A DNA stretch of 13,725 nt from an uncultured Bacteroidales bacterium (GCA_937915785.1 CALGGY010000088.1:1-13725); one strand, 5' to 3'. Shown: positions 7,167-13,317, numbered from the stretch's first letter. Notes: a model not told the origin generated them from the sequence alone. Numbers and translations: made by a program.

Positions 7167-7291
7167 CTATTTAAACCGTTTCCAAAAAATGACAATTAAT
7201 TTTTGATGATTTTTTGCTGATTATTAGCCATTTGCAAGGCGTATGACGTTGGTTTTTCATGCGAATAGAAACGTCTCCAAAGTTCATTTTT

Positions 7292-7356
7292 GTTTGATTT
7301 TGGTTTAATTTTGTACGCTGTGGCGATGTGTTTTCTTTAATTGAGGTTTGATTTTG
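7292..7356 (+). repeat. Three copies of an 11-mer, GTTTGATTTTG
   Basis: GTTTGATTTTG occurs at 7292-7302 and 7346-7356, and GTTTAATTTTG (one change) at 7303-7313 in direct tandem with the first. Repeated short sites near a Mu-like end could be transposase binding sites. The sequence is AT-rich, so chance cannot be ruled out. Confidence 0.4.
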
Positions 7357-7364
7357 CATTAAAC

Positions 7365-7397
7365 GCCTGAAAATGCGGAGTTTTCAGGCTTTTTTTT
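7365..7397 (+). terminator. Strong Rho-independent terminator reading rightward
   Basis: GCCTGAAAA (7365-7373) pairs perfectly with TTTTCAGGC (7381-7389) around a seven-base loop, followed by eight T (7390-7397). It would stop transcription entering the prophage from the host side. Confidence 0.85.
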
Positions 7398-7470
7398 GTG
7401 CCGTGGCAGAGGGTTCGCATGGTGGTTTTTGTGCCATTGACGGTGACCTTGAAAAACGCCGATTTTTTGA

Positions 7471-7506
7471 GTTGGTTACGCAGTTGGTTATTCAGTTGGT
7501 TACGCA
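7471..7506 (+). repeat. Three tandem 12-bp repeats, GTTGGTTACGCA
   Basis: GTTGGTTACGCA (7471-7482), GTTGGTTATTCA (7483-7494) and GTTGGTTACGCA (7495-7506) are head-to-tail. The 12-bp period is not tied to any recognised coding frame. They may be protein-binding iterons at the phage left end. Confidence 0.75.
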
Positions 7507-7527
7507 AAAAAAAATTTTTAGCATACA

Positions 7528-7545
7528 AAAAAACGGGCGTTTTTT
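7528..7545. repeat. 18-bp perfect palindrome with GG centre
   Basis: AAAAAACG (7528-7535) and CGTTTTTT (7538-7545) are perfect inverted repeats around GG. It is too A/T-rich for a strong hairpin but could be a dyad protein-binding site or a weak terminator on either strand. Confidence 0.45.
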
Positions 7546-7660
7546 ACAAAAAGGGTGGCGAGTTTTGCCCGTTTTGCACCAAAGGGGCATAACTGAAATA
7601 TGGGTGTAAATACATAAAGGGATTGCAGTCTTTTAGTTTTGAAATGCTTGTAAAGTTCTA

Positions 7661-7717
7661 AAAAAACAGCGTTTTGCGATAAACAAGAGTAAAAAAACGC
7701 AAAAAAGTTGCTGTTTT
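7661..7717 (-). terminator. Terminator of the prophage repressor gene
   Basis: On the minus strand, AAAACAGC (from 7717-7710) pairs with GCTGTTTT (7670-7663), and inside it TTTTGCG (7704-7698) pairs with CGCAAAA (7678-7672). The outer stem ends in a T run. It begins 14 bases after the repressor stop codon. Confidence 0.68.
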
Positions 7718-7730
7718 GGCGGATGCGGTT

Positions 7731-8126
7731 CTACTGTTGGGATTGGTTGAGGTTGTTTTTCTCTATTATAGATAGCAGGCGGTCTATCTGTTTGTCTTTC
7801 TCCGCGAGCGTGTTGTTTAGTATGTTGATGAGCGTGGCCACGTGGCTGTTTGCCGTTTCCGGTGCGGCGGCACTTGCCTCCTGCGCCTCCGCAGTGCGCA
7901 ACATCTCACCCTCGCCAAGCAATAACCACGTGGGGGAAACATTATATTTGATACATAAATTCTGAATAATATCCAATCCGGCAGCCATTCTTTCGTTCAT
8001 AATTTCTGAAAACTTCGCAGGTTTTACCCCCAAATTATGACATATTTCAGCTTGCTTTTCATATTGTAGCAAAAAAACAATACACTCCAAAACCCTTTTA
8101 TTTATTACTATTTTATAATCTTTCAT
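7731..8126 (-). CDS. Phage CI-like repressor with XRE-type helix-turn-helix
   Basis: A 131-residue DNA-binding protein expected to keep the prophage silent by binding the control region to its right. The HTH covers about residues 13-65 (QAEICHNLGVKPAKFSEIMN, then YNVSPTWLLLGEGEML). The ending WLLLGEGEM is common in Bacteroidota phage repressors. Residues about 98-125 form a likely leucine-rich coiled coil for oligomerisation. There is no S24/LexA peptidase domain, so RecA-stimulated self-cleavage is not expected. The ATG at 8126 is preferred because the HTH begins soon after. An in-frame ATG at 8180 would add 18 residues and overlap the early promoter. Its leftward orientation next to a rightward early operon mirrors Mu c. 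Confidence 0.82.
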   Translation of the reverse strand: MKDYKIVINKRVLECIVFLLQYEKQAEICHNLGVKPAKFSEIMNERMAAGLDIIQNLCIKYNVSPTWLLLGEGEMLRTAEAQEASAAAPETANSHVATLINILNNTLAEKDKQIDRLLSIIEKNNLNQSQQ

Positions 8127-8145
8127 GTTGATTTCTGAATAAAAA

Positions 8146-8177
8146 TTTGGTATATACAGAAAATATGTATGTCTTTG
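8146..8177 (+). promoter_or_regulatory. Predicted early promoter of the prophage
   Basis: TTTG (8146-8149), 20 bases, then TGTCTTTG (8170-8177), which misses the TAnnTTTG consensus at one base. It points to the early operon starting at 8224. A candidate operator lies in its spacer. Confidence 0.55.
8154..8170. promoter_or_regulatory. Candidate repressor operator
   Basis: ATACA (8154-8158) and TGTAT (8166-8170) are inverted repeats seven bases apart, with the partial palindrome GTATATAC (8150-8157) overlapping. They sit between the -33 and -7 boxes of the early promoter, so a bound repressor would block it. Short arms make this tentative. Confidence 0.4.
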
Positions 8178-8206
8178 CATTCGATTTTACAGAGTAAAAC
8201 ACATTG

Positions 8207-8214
8207 CAAATATA
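8207..8214 (-). promoter_or_regulatory. Predicted -7 box of the repressor promoter
   Basis: On the minus strand TATATTTG matches TAnnTTTG exactly. Transcription would start near 8200 and run into the repressor. No TTTG is found at the usual -33 distance, as might be expected of an activated or weak maintenance promoter. Confidence 0.45.
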
Positions 8215-8223
8215 CGAAAAAAA

Positions 8224-8406
8224 ATGGAAAAAAGAATAGTGGTAGAGTACGGCGTGGTGAAACGCCTGGTGGACGAGGGTTGGGGCAGCAGGCCCACAGT
8301 GATTTCGGCGCTGCGGTACAAGAGCGACACTCAGAAGGCCCGGCGCATACGCCGGCGCGCCCTGCAGCTGGGCGGAGTGGAGATGCTTGCCACACAAAGC
8401 AAATAA
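8224..8406 (+). CDS. Small putative DNA-binding protein at the Ner position
   Basis: A basic 60-residue protein, the first gene of the early operon. The segment VVKRLVDEGWGSRPTVISALRYKS resembles a short helix-turn-helix. It is followed by an Arg-rich helix (KARRIRRRALQLGG) like those of small Bacteroidota phage regulators. By position, between the repressor and the transposase gene, it corresponds to Mu Ner, which turns down early transcription. That role is inferred from context and the HTH-like segment only. The ATG at 8224 follows a purine-rich stretch about 40 bases after the predicted transcription start. A longer overlapping frame in another register (from 8169) looks like a shadow. 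Confidence 0.68.
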   Translation: MEKRIVVEYGVVKRLVDEGWGSRPTVISALRYKSDTQKARRIRRRALQLGGVEMLATQSK

Positions 8407-8417
8407 CACGGAGCAGT

Positions 8418-8473
8418 AAGGATGACAAACACAGGCACATATAATAAGGATGACAAACACAGGCACATATAAT
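8418..8473 (+). repeat. Perfect 28-bp tandem duplication covering the transposase start
   Basis: Bases 8418-8445 are repeated exactly at 8446-8473. Each copy contains TAAGG-like sequence and an ATG (8422 and 8450). The second ATG opens the MuA-like gene. Because 28 is not a multiple of three, the first ATG is in another frame. Confidence 0.95.
8422..8472 (+). CDS. Possible 16-residue leader peptide overlapping the transposase start
   Basis: The first copy of the duplicated start region opens a 16-codon frame (MTNTGTYNKDDKHRHI) ending with TAA at 8470-8472. It shares its first eight codons with the real transposase start and ends 22 bases inside that gene. It may be translated and alter initiation at ATG 8450, or be a by-product of the duplication. 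No function is claimed. Confidence 0.25.
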   Translation: MTNTGTYNKDDKHRHI

Positions 8474-10468
8474 ATAGTGGAACGCCACAACGGGCACACC
8501 GGCATAAGCGGCGCATGGCTGGCCGAGGCCATTGGCCAGAGCCGCTACAACAACGCCCTTTCGCGCGGCCACATACGCAGCCTGCGCCGGGGGGGCAATG
8601 GCCGCACGGCCTTGATAGACTGGCAGAGCATGGGCTCGAAGCTGAAAGCCATGGTGATTGCCTCGCTGGGCTGCGACCCCGCACTTATGAGCCGACAGAG
8701 CCTGCTGCGCGAGGTGCTGCAACTCCGCGAGCAACGGCTGCTGGACACGGAGTCGTACGAGTATTTCGACCAAGTGAGGGTGAAAGACGGCGGACGCCTG
8801 AAACCGGAGAAGCTCACCGAGCTGTGGAACAACGCCCGCATACTGGACGCCATACGCGACTATATGGAGGAGAAACGCCTTGCCGCCGAGATGGGCCGAC
8901 TGAAACTGAACATAAAACGCGAATTCGCCGACTTGGCCTACGAGGTGTCGGAAAACCTTGTGGAATACCCCAACACCCTGCCCACCAGCGGCGAGCGTCT
9001 GCGCAAGAAATACAACGAGTACCTGCTGCACGGGTGCGAGGTGCTTGTGCACGGGCTTACGGGCAAGGACAGCAACCACCGCCGGCGCGATGCCAAGGAG
9101 CGCGCGGTGGTGGCCGCGCTGAGCGCCAGCGGCGCGAAGCTCAACGACATGCAGGTGAGCAAGGTGGCCGCAACCATGGGCATAGAGATAGACCGCCGCC
9201 GGGTGCAGGAGATACGCAAGGCCGACGAAACGGCCATGATGCAGAGCCGCGACGGCAAAGGCACGTACCGCAACCGCCAGCTGATGCAGGTGGACCGCCA
9301 GCGTCCCGACATGCCGCTGAAGATGTGGAGCCTCGACGGATGGACGGCGGAACTGTTTTACCAGGAACGGCGGCTGGACAAGGCCGGACACGTGCAGTCC
9401 GGCTACTGGAACCGCCTGGTGGTGGAGGTGGTTACCGACGTGATGAGCGACTACCCCATAGGCTACGCCATCGGCGAGCGCGAGAACGCCGCCCTGATAA
9501 CCGAAGCCCTGCAAAACGCTGTGAGCCACACACGCGAGCTGCTTGGCGGATACTACGCCCCGTGGCAGATACAGAGCGACCATTTCGCCATAAAGGAGAT
9601 GAGCCCCCGCTACGCCGCCCTGGCCAAATACGTAACCCCGGCCAGCGTGGGCAACGCCAAAGCCAAGCCGGTGGAGCGCTATTTCGCGTACCTCGAGAGC
9701 GAATACCTGTTTGCCTTTGCCAACAACGCCGGGCACAACATAACTGCCAAGAGCCAGCCCAACGACGACCACACCAACCGCATGAAATACTATTTTCCCG
9801 ACAAGGAGCAGTGCATGGCTCAGATACACAAGATAATGGAGGTGGAGCGCAGCCGCAAATACAAGGCTATGCGCGAGGCTTGGCAGACGGGCGACGCGGC
9901 CAAGCGCCGGCAGCTGGACATGGTGCGCTACCTTATGGCCTTCGGCGAGACGGGACGCGGCAACATGCTAACGCCCAACGGGCTGAAGGTGATACGCGGC
10001 GGTGTGGAATACAAGTTCGACTGCATGGACACCGAAATGCGCCGCCACATGGCGGAACGCTGGGTGCTGCGCTACGACCCGCGCGACATGAACCAAGCCC
10101 TTGCCGTGAGCGAGGACGGACGGCTGCGCTACATGATGCAGGCAAAAACCAAAGTGCCAATGGCGCTGGTGGACTACACCGAGCAGGACTGGCGCGCGCT
10201 GGCCGAATACCGCGACTTCAACGCAAGGATTACCGAGGAGCACAACAGCCGCATGGAACAGCTGTGTGCCGACGCCGGCGAATATGTGCGCCGCAACGAG
10301 CTGGAGGACGTGCTGAGCGCCCGCCTGCTGACCGACAGCCGCGGACAGCACAAAACGCCAAAACGCATGGCGCAGCAGAAAGCGGCGCAGACCGTGGACG
10401 ACGCCGTGCTGATAGAGGAACAGCCCGCCGCCAACCGCGACCCACGGGCAATATTTGAAAATCTTTAA
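8450..10468 (+). CDS. Mu-like phage transposase (MuA family, DDE)
   Basis: A 672-residue protein, close to MuA in length (663). The amino-terminal part (about 18-60, ISGAWLAEAIGQSRYNNALS and following) fits the small winged-helix domain seen in MuA-type proteins. A helical DNA-binding region follows (about 120-260). The catalytic core begins at KMWSLDGWTAELFY. Asp296 (SLDGW), Asp377 (QSDHF) and Glu409 (KPVERYF) are well placed as the DDE triad. The rest (about 460-672) is a beta-barrel and tail region; MuA uses its carboxy terminus to contact MuB. It should cut phage ends and join them to target DNA in replicative transposition. The ATG at 8450 is chosen because it leads directly into the conserved part. 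Its start lies in a 28-bp duplication. Confidence 0.92.
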   Translation: MTNTGTYNIVERHNGHTGISGAWLAEAIGQSRYNNALSRGHIRSLRRGGNGRTALIDWQSMGSKLKAMVIASLGCDPALMSRQSLLREVLQLREQRLLDTESYEYFDQVRVKDGGRLKPEKLTELWNNARILDAIRDYMEEKRLAAEMGRLKLNIKREFADLAYEVSENLVEYPNTLPTSGERLRKKYNEYLLHGCEVLVHGLTGKDSNHRRRDAKERAVVAALSASGAKLNDMQVSKVAATMGIEIDRRRVQEIRKADETAMMQSRDGKGTYRNRQLMQVDRQRPDMPLKMWSLDGWTAELFYQERRLDKAGHVQSGYWNRLVVEVVTDVMSDYPIGYAIGERENAALITEALQNAVSHTRELLGGYYAPWQIQSDHFAIKEMSPRYAALAKYVTPASVGNAKAKPVERYFAYLESEYLFAFANNAGHNITAKSQPNDDHTNRMKYYFPDKEQCMAQIHKIMEVERSRKYKAMREAWQTGDAAKRRQLDMVRYLMAFGETGRGNMLTPNGLKVIRGGVEYKFDCMDTEMRRHMAERWVLRYDPRDMNQALAVSEDGRLRYMMQAKTKVPMALVDYTEQDWRALAEYRDFNARITEEHNSRMEQLCADAGEYVRRNELEDVLSARLLTDSRGQHKTPKRMAQQKAAQTVDDAVLIEEQPAANRDPRAIFENL

Positions 10469-10508
10469 TAAACAAATATTTAATAACCAATCAAAAACAA
10501 TCACAAAA

Positions 10509-10679
10509 ATGGAAAAAAAAGAGACAAAACAGGCAAGTGCCAACGCACAAGTGAAATTTTTCGACAACCGCCAGTACGTTATGCTCACCACCGGCGGCAA
10601 GCGTATGTTTTTCCGCTCCACGTCGGAGTGCGTGAACTACTGCAACGAGAACGGAATAGAAGCCGAGGTGGAACAGTGA
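10509..10679 (+). CDS. Small conserved-looking protein of unknown function
   Basis: A 56-residue protein between the transposase and the MuB-like ATPase. The first 14 residues are polar and likely disordered. The rest (VKFFDNRQYVMLTTGGKRMF, then NYCNENGIEAEVEQ) looks like a compact beta-rich fold. I do not recognise a family. The ATG at 10509 is preferred over upstream in-frame codons, because it sits in a 16-base start context that is repeated exactly at the start of the next gene. The stop is followed by the heptamer repeat region. Confidence 0.65.
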   Translation: MEKKETKQASANAQVKFFDNRQYVMLTTGGKRMFFRSTSECVNYCNENGIEAEVEQ

Positions 10680-10681
10680 GC

Positions 10682-10728
10682 AATGGACAGTTTGCAGTTT
10701 GCAGTTGACAATTAAACAACAATTAAAC
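10682..10728 (+). repeat. Degenerate heptamer repeat block 1
   Basis: After the stop codon the sequence parses as AATGGAC, AGTTTGC, AGTTTGC, AGTTGAC, AATTAAAC, AAC, AATTAAAC. It fills the gap between the 56-residue gene and the MuB-like gene. A 28-base part (10692-10719) recurs exactly at 13472-13499. Confidence 0.75.
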
Positions 10729-10739
10729 ACATCACAAAA

Positions 10740-11600
10740 ATGGAAAGAACAGAGAACAAAAGAGCCATAGTGGAGGCTTTGAGACAGTACACCGCCCAAA
10801 AAGGCGGGCAAAACAAGGCCGCGGCCAGCATAAAAGGCGTGAGCGCGGCCACCATCAGCCAGATGCTGAACGGCAACTGGGAGCAGATCAGCGAGGAGAT
10901 GTGGCGCCGTGTGGCCCGTGCCATAGGCGTTACCGGCAAGAGCTGGCACACCGCCGAAACGATGACCTACCGCCAGATACACCTGCTTTTGCAGGCCGCG
11001 CAGGACGAGAGCCGCGTGATGAGCCTCACGGCCCCCGCCGGCACCGGCAAGACCTACGCCGCGCGCGAGTACGAGGCCACGCACCGCAACGTGTACCGCC
11101 TTATGTGCGACGAGTTTTGGAGCAAGAACGATTTTGTGGAGGAGCTGCTGCGCGCCATGGGCGAGCGCACCGACGGCCTCACCAAGCGCGAACGCCTTAC
11201 GCTGGCCTGCCGCCAGCTGGCCAAAAAGGAGCGTCCGCTGCTGGTGTTCGACGAGTTCGACAAGCTGAGCGACAACGTGTGGTTTTTCTTCATCACGCTG
11301 TACAACCGCCTGGAGGACCAGTGCGGCATGGTGCTGCTGAGCACCGACTACATAGAGAAACGCATGCGCACGGGCCTGAAATACCAGCGCCGGGGCTACC
11401 CCGAGATATGGAGCCGCCTTGGGAGCAAGTGCGTGGGGCTGAACCGCGCCGACTACGACGACGTGCGCCTTGTGTGCCAGGCCAACGGCATTGCCGACGA
11501 GGCCGTGATAGACGACATAGCCGCCAGCGCCGAGGGCGACCTGCGCCGGGTGCGCCAGCTGGTGTTTGCCCACAACCAGAAACAAACCTCAAAACAATAG
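10740..11600 (+). CDS. MuB-like transposition target ATPase (HTH plus AAA)
   Basis: A 286-residue protein with the MuB layout. It has an amino-terminal Cro/XRE-like helix-turn-helix (about 8-65; AAASIKGVSAATISQMLNG) followed by an AAA ATPase domain. Walker A is APAGTGKT (98-105), Walker B is LLVFDEFD (167-174), the sensor-1 region is STD at 201-203, and an Arg-rich segment LRRVRQL is near 268-274. MuB binds target DNA with ATP, delivers it to MuA and gives target immunity. That role is inferred here from the family and from its place directly downstream of the transposase. The next ATPase gene starts five bases after its stop, so they are clearly co-transcribed. Confidence 0.88.
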   Translation: MERTENKRAIVEALRQYTAQKGGQNKAAASIKGVSAATISQMLNGNWEQISEEMWRRVARAIGVTGKSWHTAETMTYRQIHLLLQAAQDESRVMSLTAPAGTGKTYAAREYEATHRNVYRLMCDEFWSKNDFVEELLRAMGERTDGLTKRERLTLACRQLAKKERPLLVFDEFDKLSDNVWFFFITLYNRLEDQCGMVLLSTDYIEKRMRTGLKYQRRGYPEIWSRLGSKCVGLNRADYDDVRLVCQANGIADEAVIDDIAASAEGDLRRVRQLVFAHNQKQTSKQ

Positions 11601-11605
11601 CCGCC

Positions 11606-12325
11606 ATGCCGAGTAAAAAACGCAAACTTTCGCCGCGCGAGCTGGCCAACCAGCACCAGAGCCTGCTGCCTTTCGAGGGGCAGTGGGAACGGTTTATGGG
11701 CCGCCCCGAGGACACCGGCGCCTGGATAGTGTGGGGGCAGAGTTTCAACGGCAAGACCCGCTTTGTGCTCCAGCTTGCCAAATACATTGCCGAGCTGGGA
11801 CGCAAGGTGTGCATTGTGAGCCTCGAGGAGGGCAACGGGCAGAGCATACGCCGCGCCTTTGCCGAAAACTGCATGGAGAGCGTGAACCACCGGCTGAGCC
11901 TGTGGTACGACATGGACCTTGACGACATAAAAGCCGAGCTCCGCAAACAGCGCAGCCCCAAGGTGGTGATAATAGACAGCCTGCAGTACCTTGGCATGAA
12001 CTACGCCGGATACAAACAGCTGAAACGCGAGTTTCCGGGCAAGCTGTTCATCTTTGTGAGCCACGCCAACAGCGCCAACGAGCCCAAGGGAAGCACCGCC
12101 GAGCAGATACGCTACGACGCCATGGTGAAAATACAGGTGAGCCTGTTCCGCGCCAAGGCCAACAGCCGCTACGGCGGAGGCGAGATGATGACCATCTGGG
12201 ACGAGGGAGCCATGCGCGCGCCGGCAGGCGATGGACAATGGACAATGGACAATGAACAATGGACAATGGACAATGGACAATGGACAATGGACAATGAACA
12301 ATTGACAAATTACAGAGAGAAATGA
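11606..12325 (+). CDS. RecA-fold ATPase (AAA_25/RadA-like) with a repeat-derived tail
   Basis: A 239-residue P-loop ATPase. Walker A is GQSFNGKT (44-51), IVSLEEG (70-76) follows the second strand, and Walker B is VVIIDSLQYL (120-129). LFIFVSHAN (147-155) would be the next core strand. This arrangement is that of RecA/DnaB-like single-domain ATPases such as RadA and RepA. In a Mu-like operon a role in phage DNA replication or transposition is likely, but the partner is not known. Residues 209-235 are different: they are encoded by the heptamer array at 12230-12313 and read as cycles of QWTMDN(G/E). They are probably not part of the ancestral protein. The stop overlaps the next start codon (ATGA), suggesting translational coupling. 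Confidence 0.82.
   Translation: MPSKKRKLSPRELANQHQSLLPFEGQWERFMGRPEDTGAWIVWGQSFNGKTRFVLQLAKYIAELGRKVCIVSLEEGNGQSIRRAFAENCMESVNHRLSLWYDMDLDDIKAELRKQRSPKVVIIDSLQYLGMNYAGYKQLKREFPGKLFIFVSHANSANEPKGSTAEQIRYDAMVKIQVSLFRAKANSRYGGGEMMTIWDEGAMRAPAGDGQWTMDNEQWTMDNGQWTMDNEQLTNYREK
12230..12313 (+). repeat. Heptamer repeat array 2, twelve units, within coding sequence
   Basis: Twelve consecutive 7-mers: GATGGAC, AATGGAC x2, AATGAAC, AATGGAC x5, AATGAAC, AATTGAC, AAATTAC. The array lies in the 3' end of the RecA-like ATPase gene and stops eight bases before the start codon of the Gp16-like gene. It is translated in frame with a 21-bp (7-residue) period. Confidence 0.95.
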
Positions 12326-12780
12326 AAGAGCAACCGAGCAAACAGCAGCTGATACGCCGCCTGCACACCCTGCGCGGCATTGTGGGCATGAGCCAGGACA
12401 ACTACTACGACATGCTGGAGAGCTGCGGCGCCGAAAGCAGCAAGGACCTGGACGTGGAACAGCTGGAAAAGCTGTGCCGTTTCCTTGCCGGGATGTGCGA
12501 CAAGGGCACCGAACAAGCCGAACGCCTGCGCCGCGGACTGCTGAGGGCCGTGTGCCAGTTCTGCCAACGCACCGTGGACGGCTGGGACCAGATGCCCGAC
12601 GACATACGCATAGCCTACGCCAAAGGTGTTGCCTGCCGCGCCGCCCAGGTGGGGCAGAACCACTTCAACCGCATCGGCAACGACCGCCTGCGAAGCCTCA
12701 CCTTCGCCTTCAGCAAACGGGCGAAGGACATGGACGGCGTGTTGGCCGCAGCAATGGATATTTTGGCAATCAGTAATTAA
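12322..12780 (+). CDS. Gp16/DUF1018-like phage protein
   Basis: A 152-residue, mostly helical protein. Residues about 9-56 (QLIRRLHTLRGIVGMSQDNY, then YDMLE, then SKDLDVEQLEKLCRFL) resemble the Mu Gp16/DUF1018 pattern of a helix, a 'D..Y..ML' segment and 'L...EL..L'. The family occurs in the early or accessory part of Mu-like phages and has no well-defined biochemical role. The second half (VCQFCQRTVDGW, RIAYAKGVACRAAQ) is charged and helical with no motif I recognise. It overlaps the RecA-like ATPase gene by four bases. The assignment relies on the pattern plus its position. Confidence 0.62.
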   Translation: MKEQPSKQQLIRRLHTLRGIVGMSQDNYYDMLESCGAESSKDLDVEQLEKLCRFLAGMCDKGTEQAERLRRGLLRAVCQFCQRTVDGWDQMPDDIRIAYAKGVACRAAQVGQNHFNRIGNDRLRSLTFAFSKRAKDMDGVLAAAMDILAISN

Positions 12781-12825
12781 CAGAAAAAAAAACATTTATT
12801 AACCCTTTTAAACAACAAAAAAATT

Positions 12826-13248
12826 ATGATTCACACCAAAAACACAGAACCGAAAGAGGCTTTCGACCTTGAAGCCTGCACCGCCGCTTATGCGGAACTT
12901 CAAAAACAGATAGACGCGCTGACCAAAGAGCAGAAACCGCTGAAAGAGCAGATAGTGCAGTACGCCAAAGAGCACACCGGCGATTTCGACGGCAAGACCC
13001 TGCCCCTGCCCAACGGCATAAAGGTGGAGACGATGACGCGCCTCAAAGGCACCTACGACGAGGCCAAGATAAGCACCCAGTGGCTGGAGCAGATGGTGCA
13101 GGCCGGCGGCGGATCGCTGCTGAGCGTGGACATCGACACCAAAGCCTCGCTGGAAGCCGACGAAAAAGTGGCGACACTGCTGGAACAGGTGGACTACTTT
13201 GTGGAAGAGACCGACATCTACCGCGTGTGCACCGAACGCAAGAAGTAA
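12826..13248 (+). CDS. Gam-like host-nuclease inhibitor / DNA-end protection protein
   Basis: A 140-residue protein with the Gam layout. It has a long charged helix (about 15-50, AYAELQKQIDALTKEQKPLK and following), a GG-like turn with beta strands (GDFDGKTLPLPNGIKVETMT), a helical part (QWLEQMVQ) and a terminal beta pair (DYFVEETDIYRV). Mu Gam binds DNA ends and blocks RecBCD-type nucleases, and related Bacteroidota phage proteins share this shape. The identification is by layout and operon position, not by an invariant motif. The ATG follows an AT-rich 45-base gap after the Gp16-like gene. A GC-rich terminator-like hairpin follows the stop. Confidence 0.55.
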   Translation: MIHTKNTEPKEAFDLEACTAAYAELQKQIDALTKEQKPLKEQIVQYAKEHTGDFDGKTLPLPNGIKVETMTRLKGTYDEAKISTQWLEQMVQAGGGSLLSVDIDTKASLEADEKVATLLEQVDYFVEETDIYRVCTERKK

Positions 13249-13271
13249 TTTTTTTCATTTTTGTATGTTTG

Positions 13272-13317
13272 GGGGGTGGCCCGTTGCCGCCCATCGGCGA
13301 AAGCCGCCCCCTTTTTT
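13272..13317 (+). terminator. GC-rich terminator or attenuator after the Gam-like gene
   Basis: GGGGGTGGC (13272-13280) pairs with GCCGCCCCC (13303-13311) with one G-T pair. A smaller inner hairpin GCCG/CGGC is at 13286-13298, and six T follow (13312-13317). More phage genes follow on the same strand, so it may reduce rather than end transcription. Confidence 0.7.

Larger units (their letters stand above)
7167..7730. other. Gene-poor left-end region of the prophage
   Basis: About 560 bases without a convincing gene, lying between the interrupted host remnant and the repressor stop. It is AT-rich and holds repeated 11-mers, a strong terminator, three tandem 12-bp repeats, an 18-bp palindrome and the repressor terminator. 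In Mu the corresponding zone carries the transposase binding sites of the left end, so that is the likely role of some of these repeats. Short frames read through it contain only repeat-derived peptides. Confidence 0.55.

Noticed and set aside
7337..7528. Minus-strand 63-codon frame and plus-strand frames at 7373-7609
   Set aside because: The NQL repeats in the minus frame come from the 12-bp DNA repeats, and the frames cross a strong terminator. No start context or family resemblance supports a gene.
8123..9829. Minus-strand open frame of 568 codons opposite the transposase gene
   Set aside because: It runs through the MuA-like catalytic region and the repressor control region. No protein-like motifs are visible, only antisense composition.
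8515..10458. Plus-strand 647-codon frame overlapping the transposase
   Set aside because: Arg/Pro/Gly-rich product typical of an alternative frame of GC-rich coding DNA. The overlapping frame has the DDE motifs.
12230..12313. CRISPR-like repeat array
   Set aside because: Units are 7 bp with no unique spacers and partly lie inside a coding sequence; no cas genes nearby.
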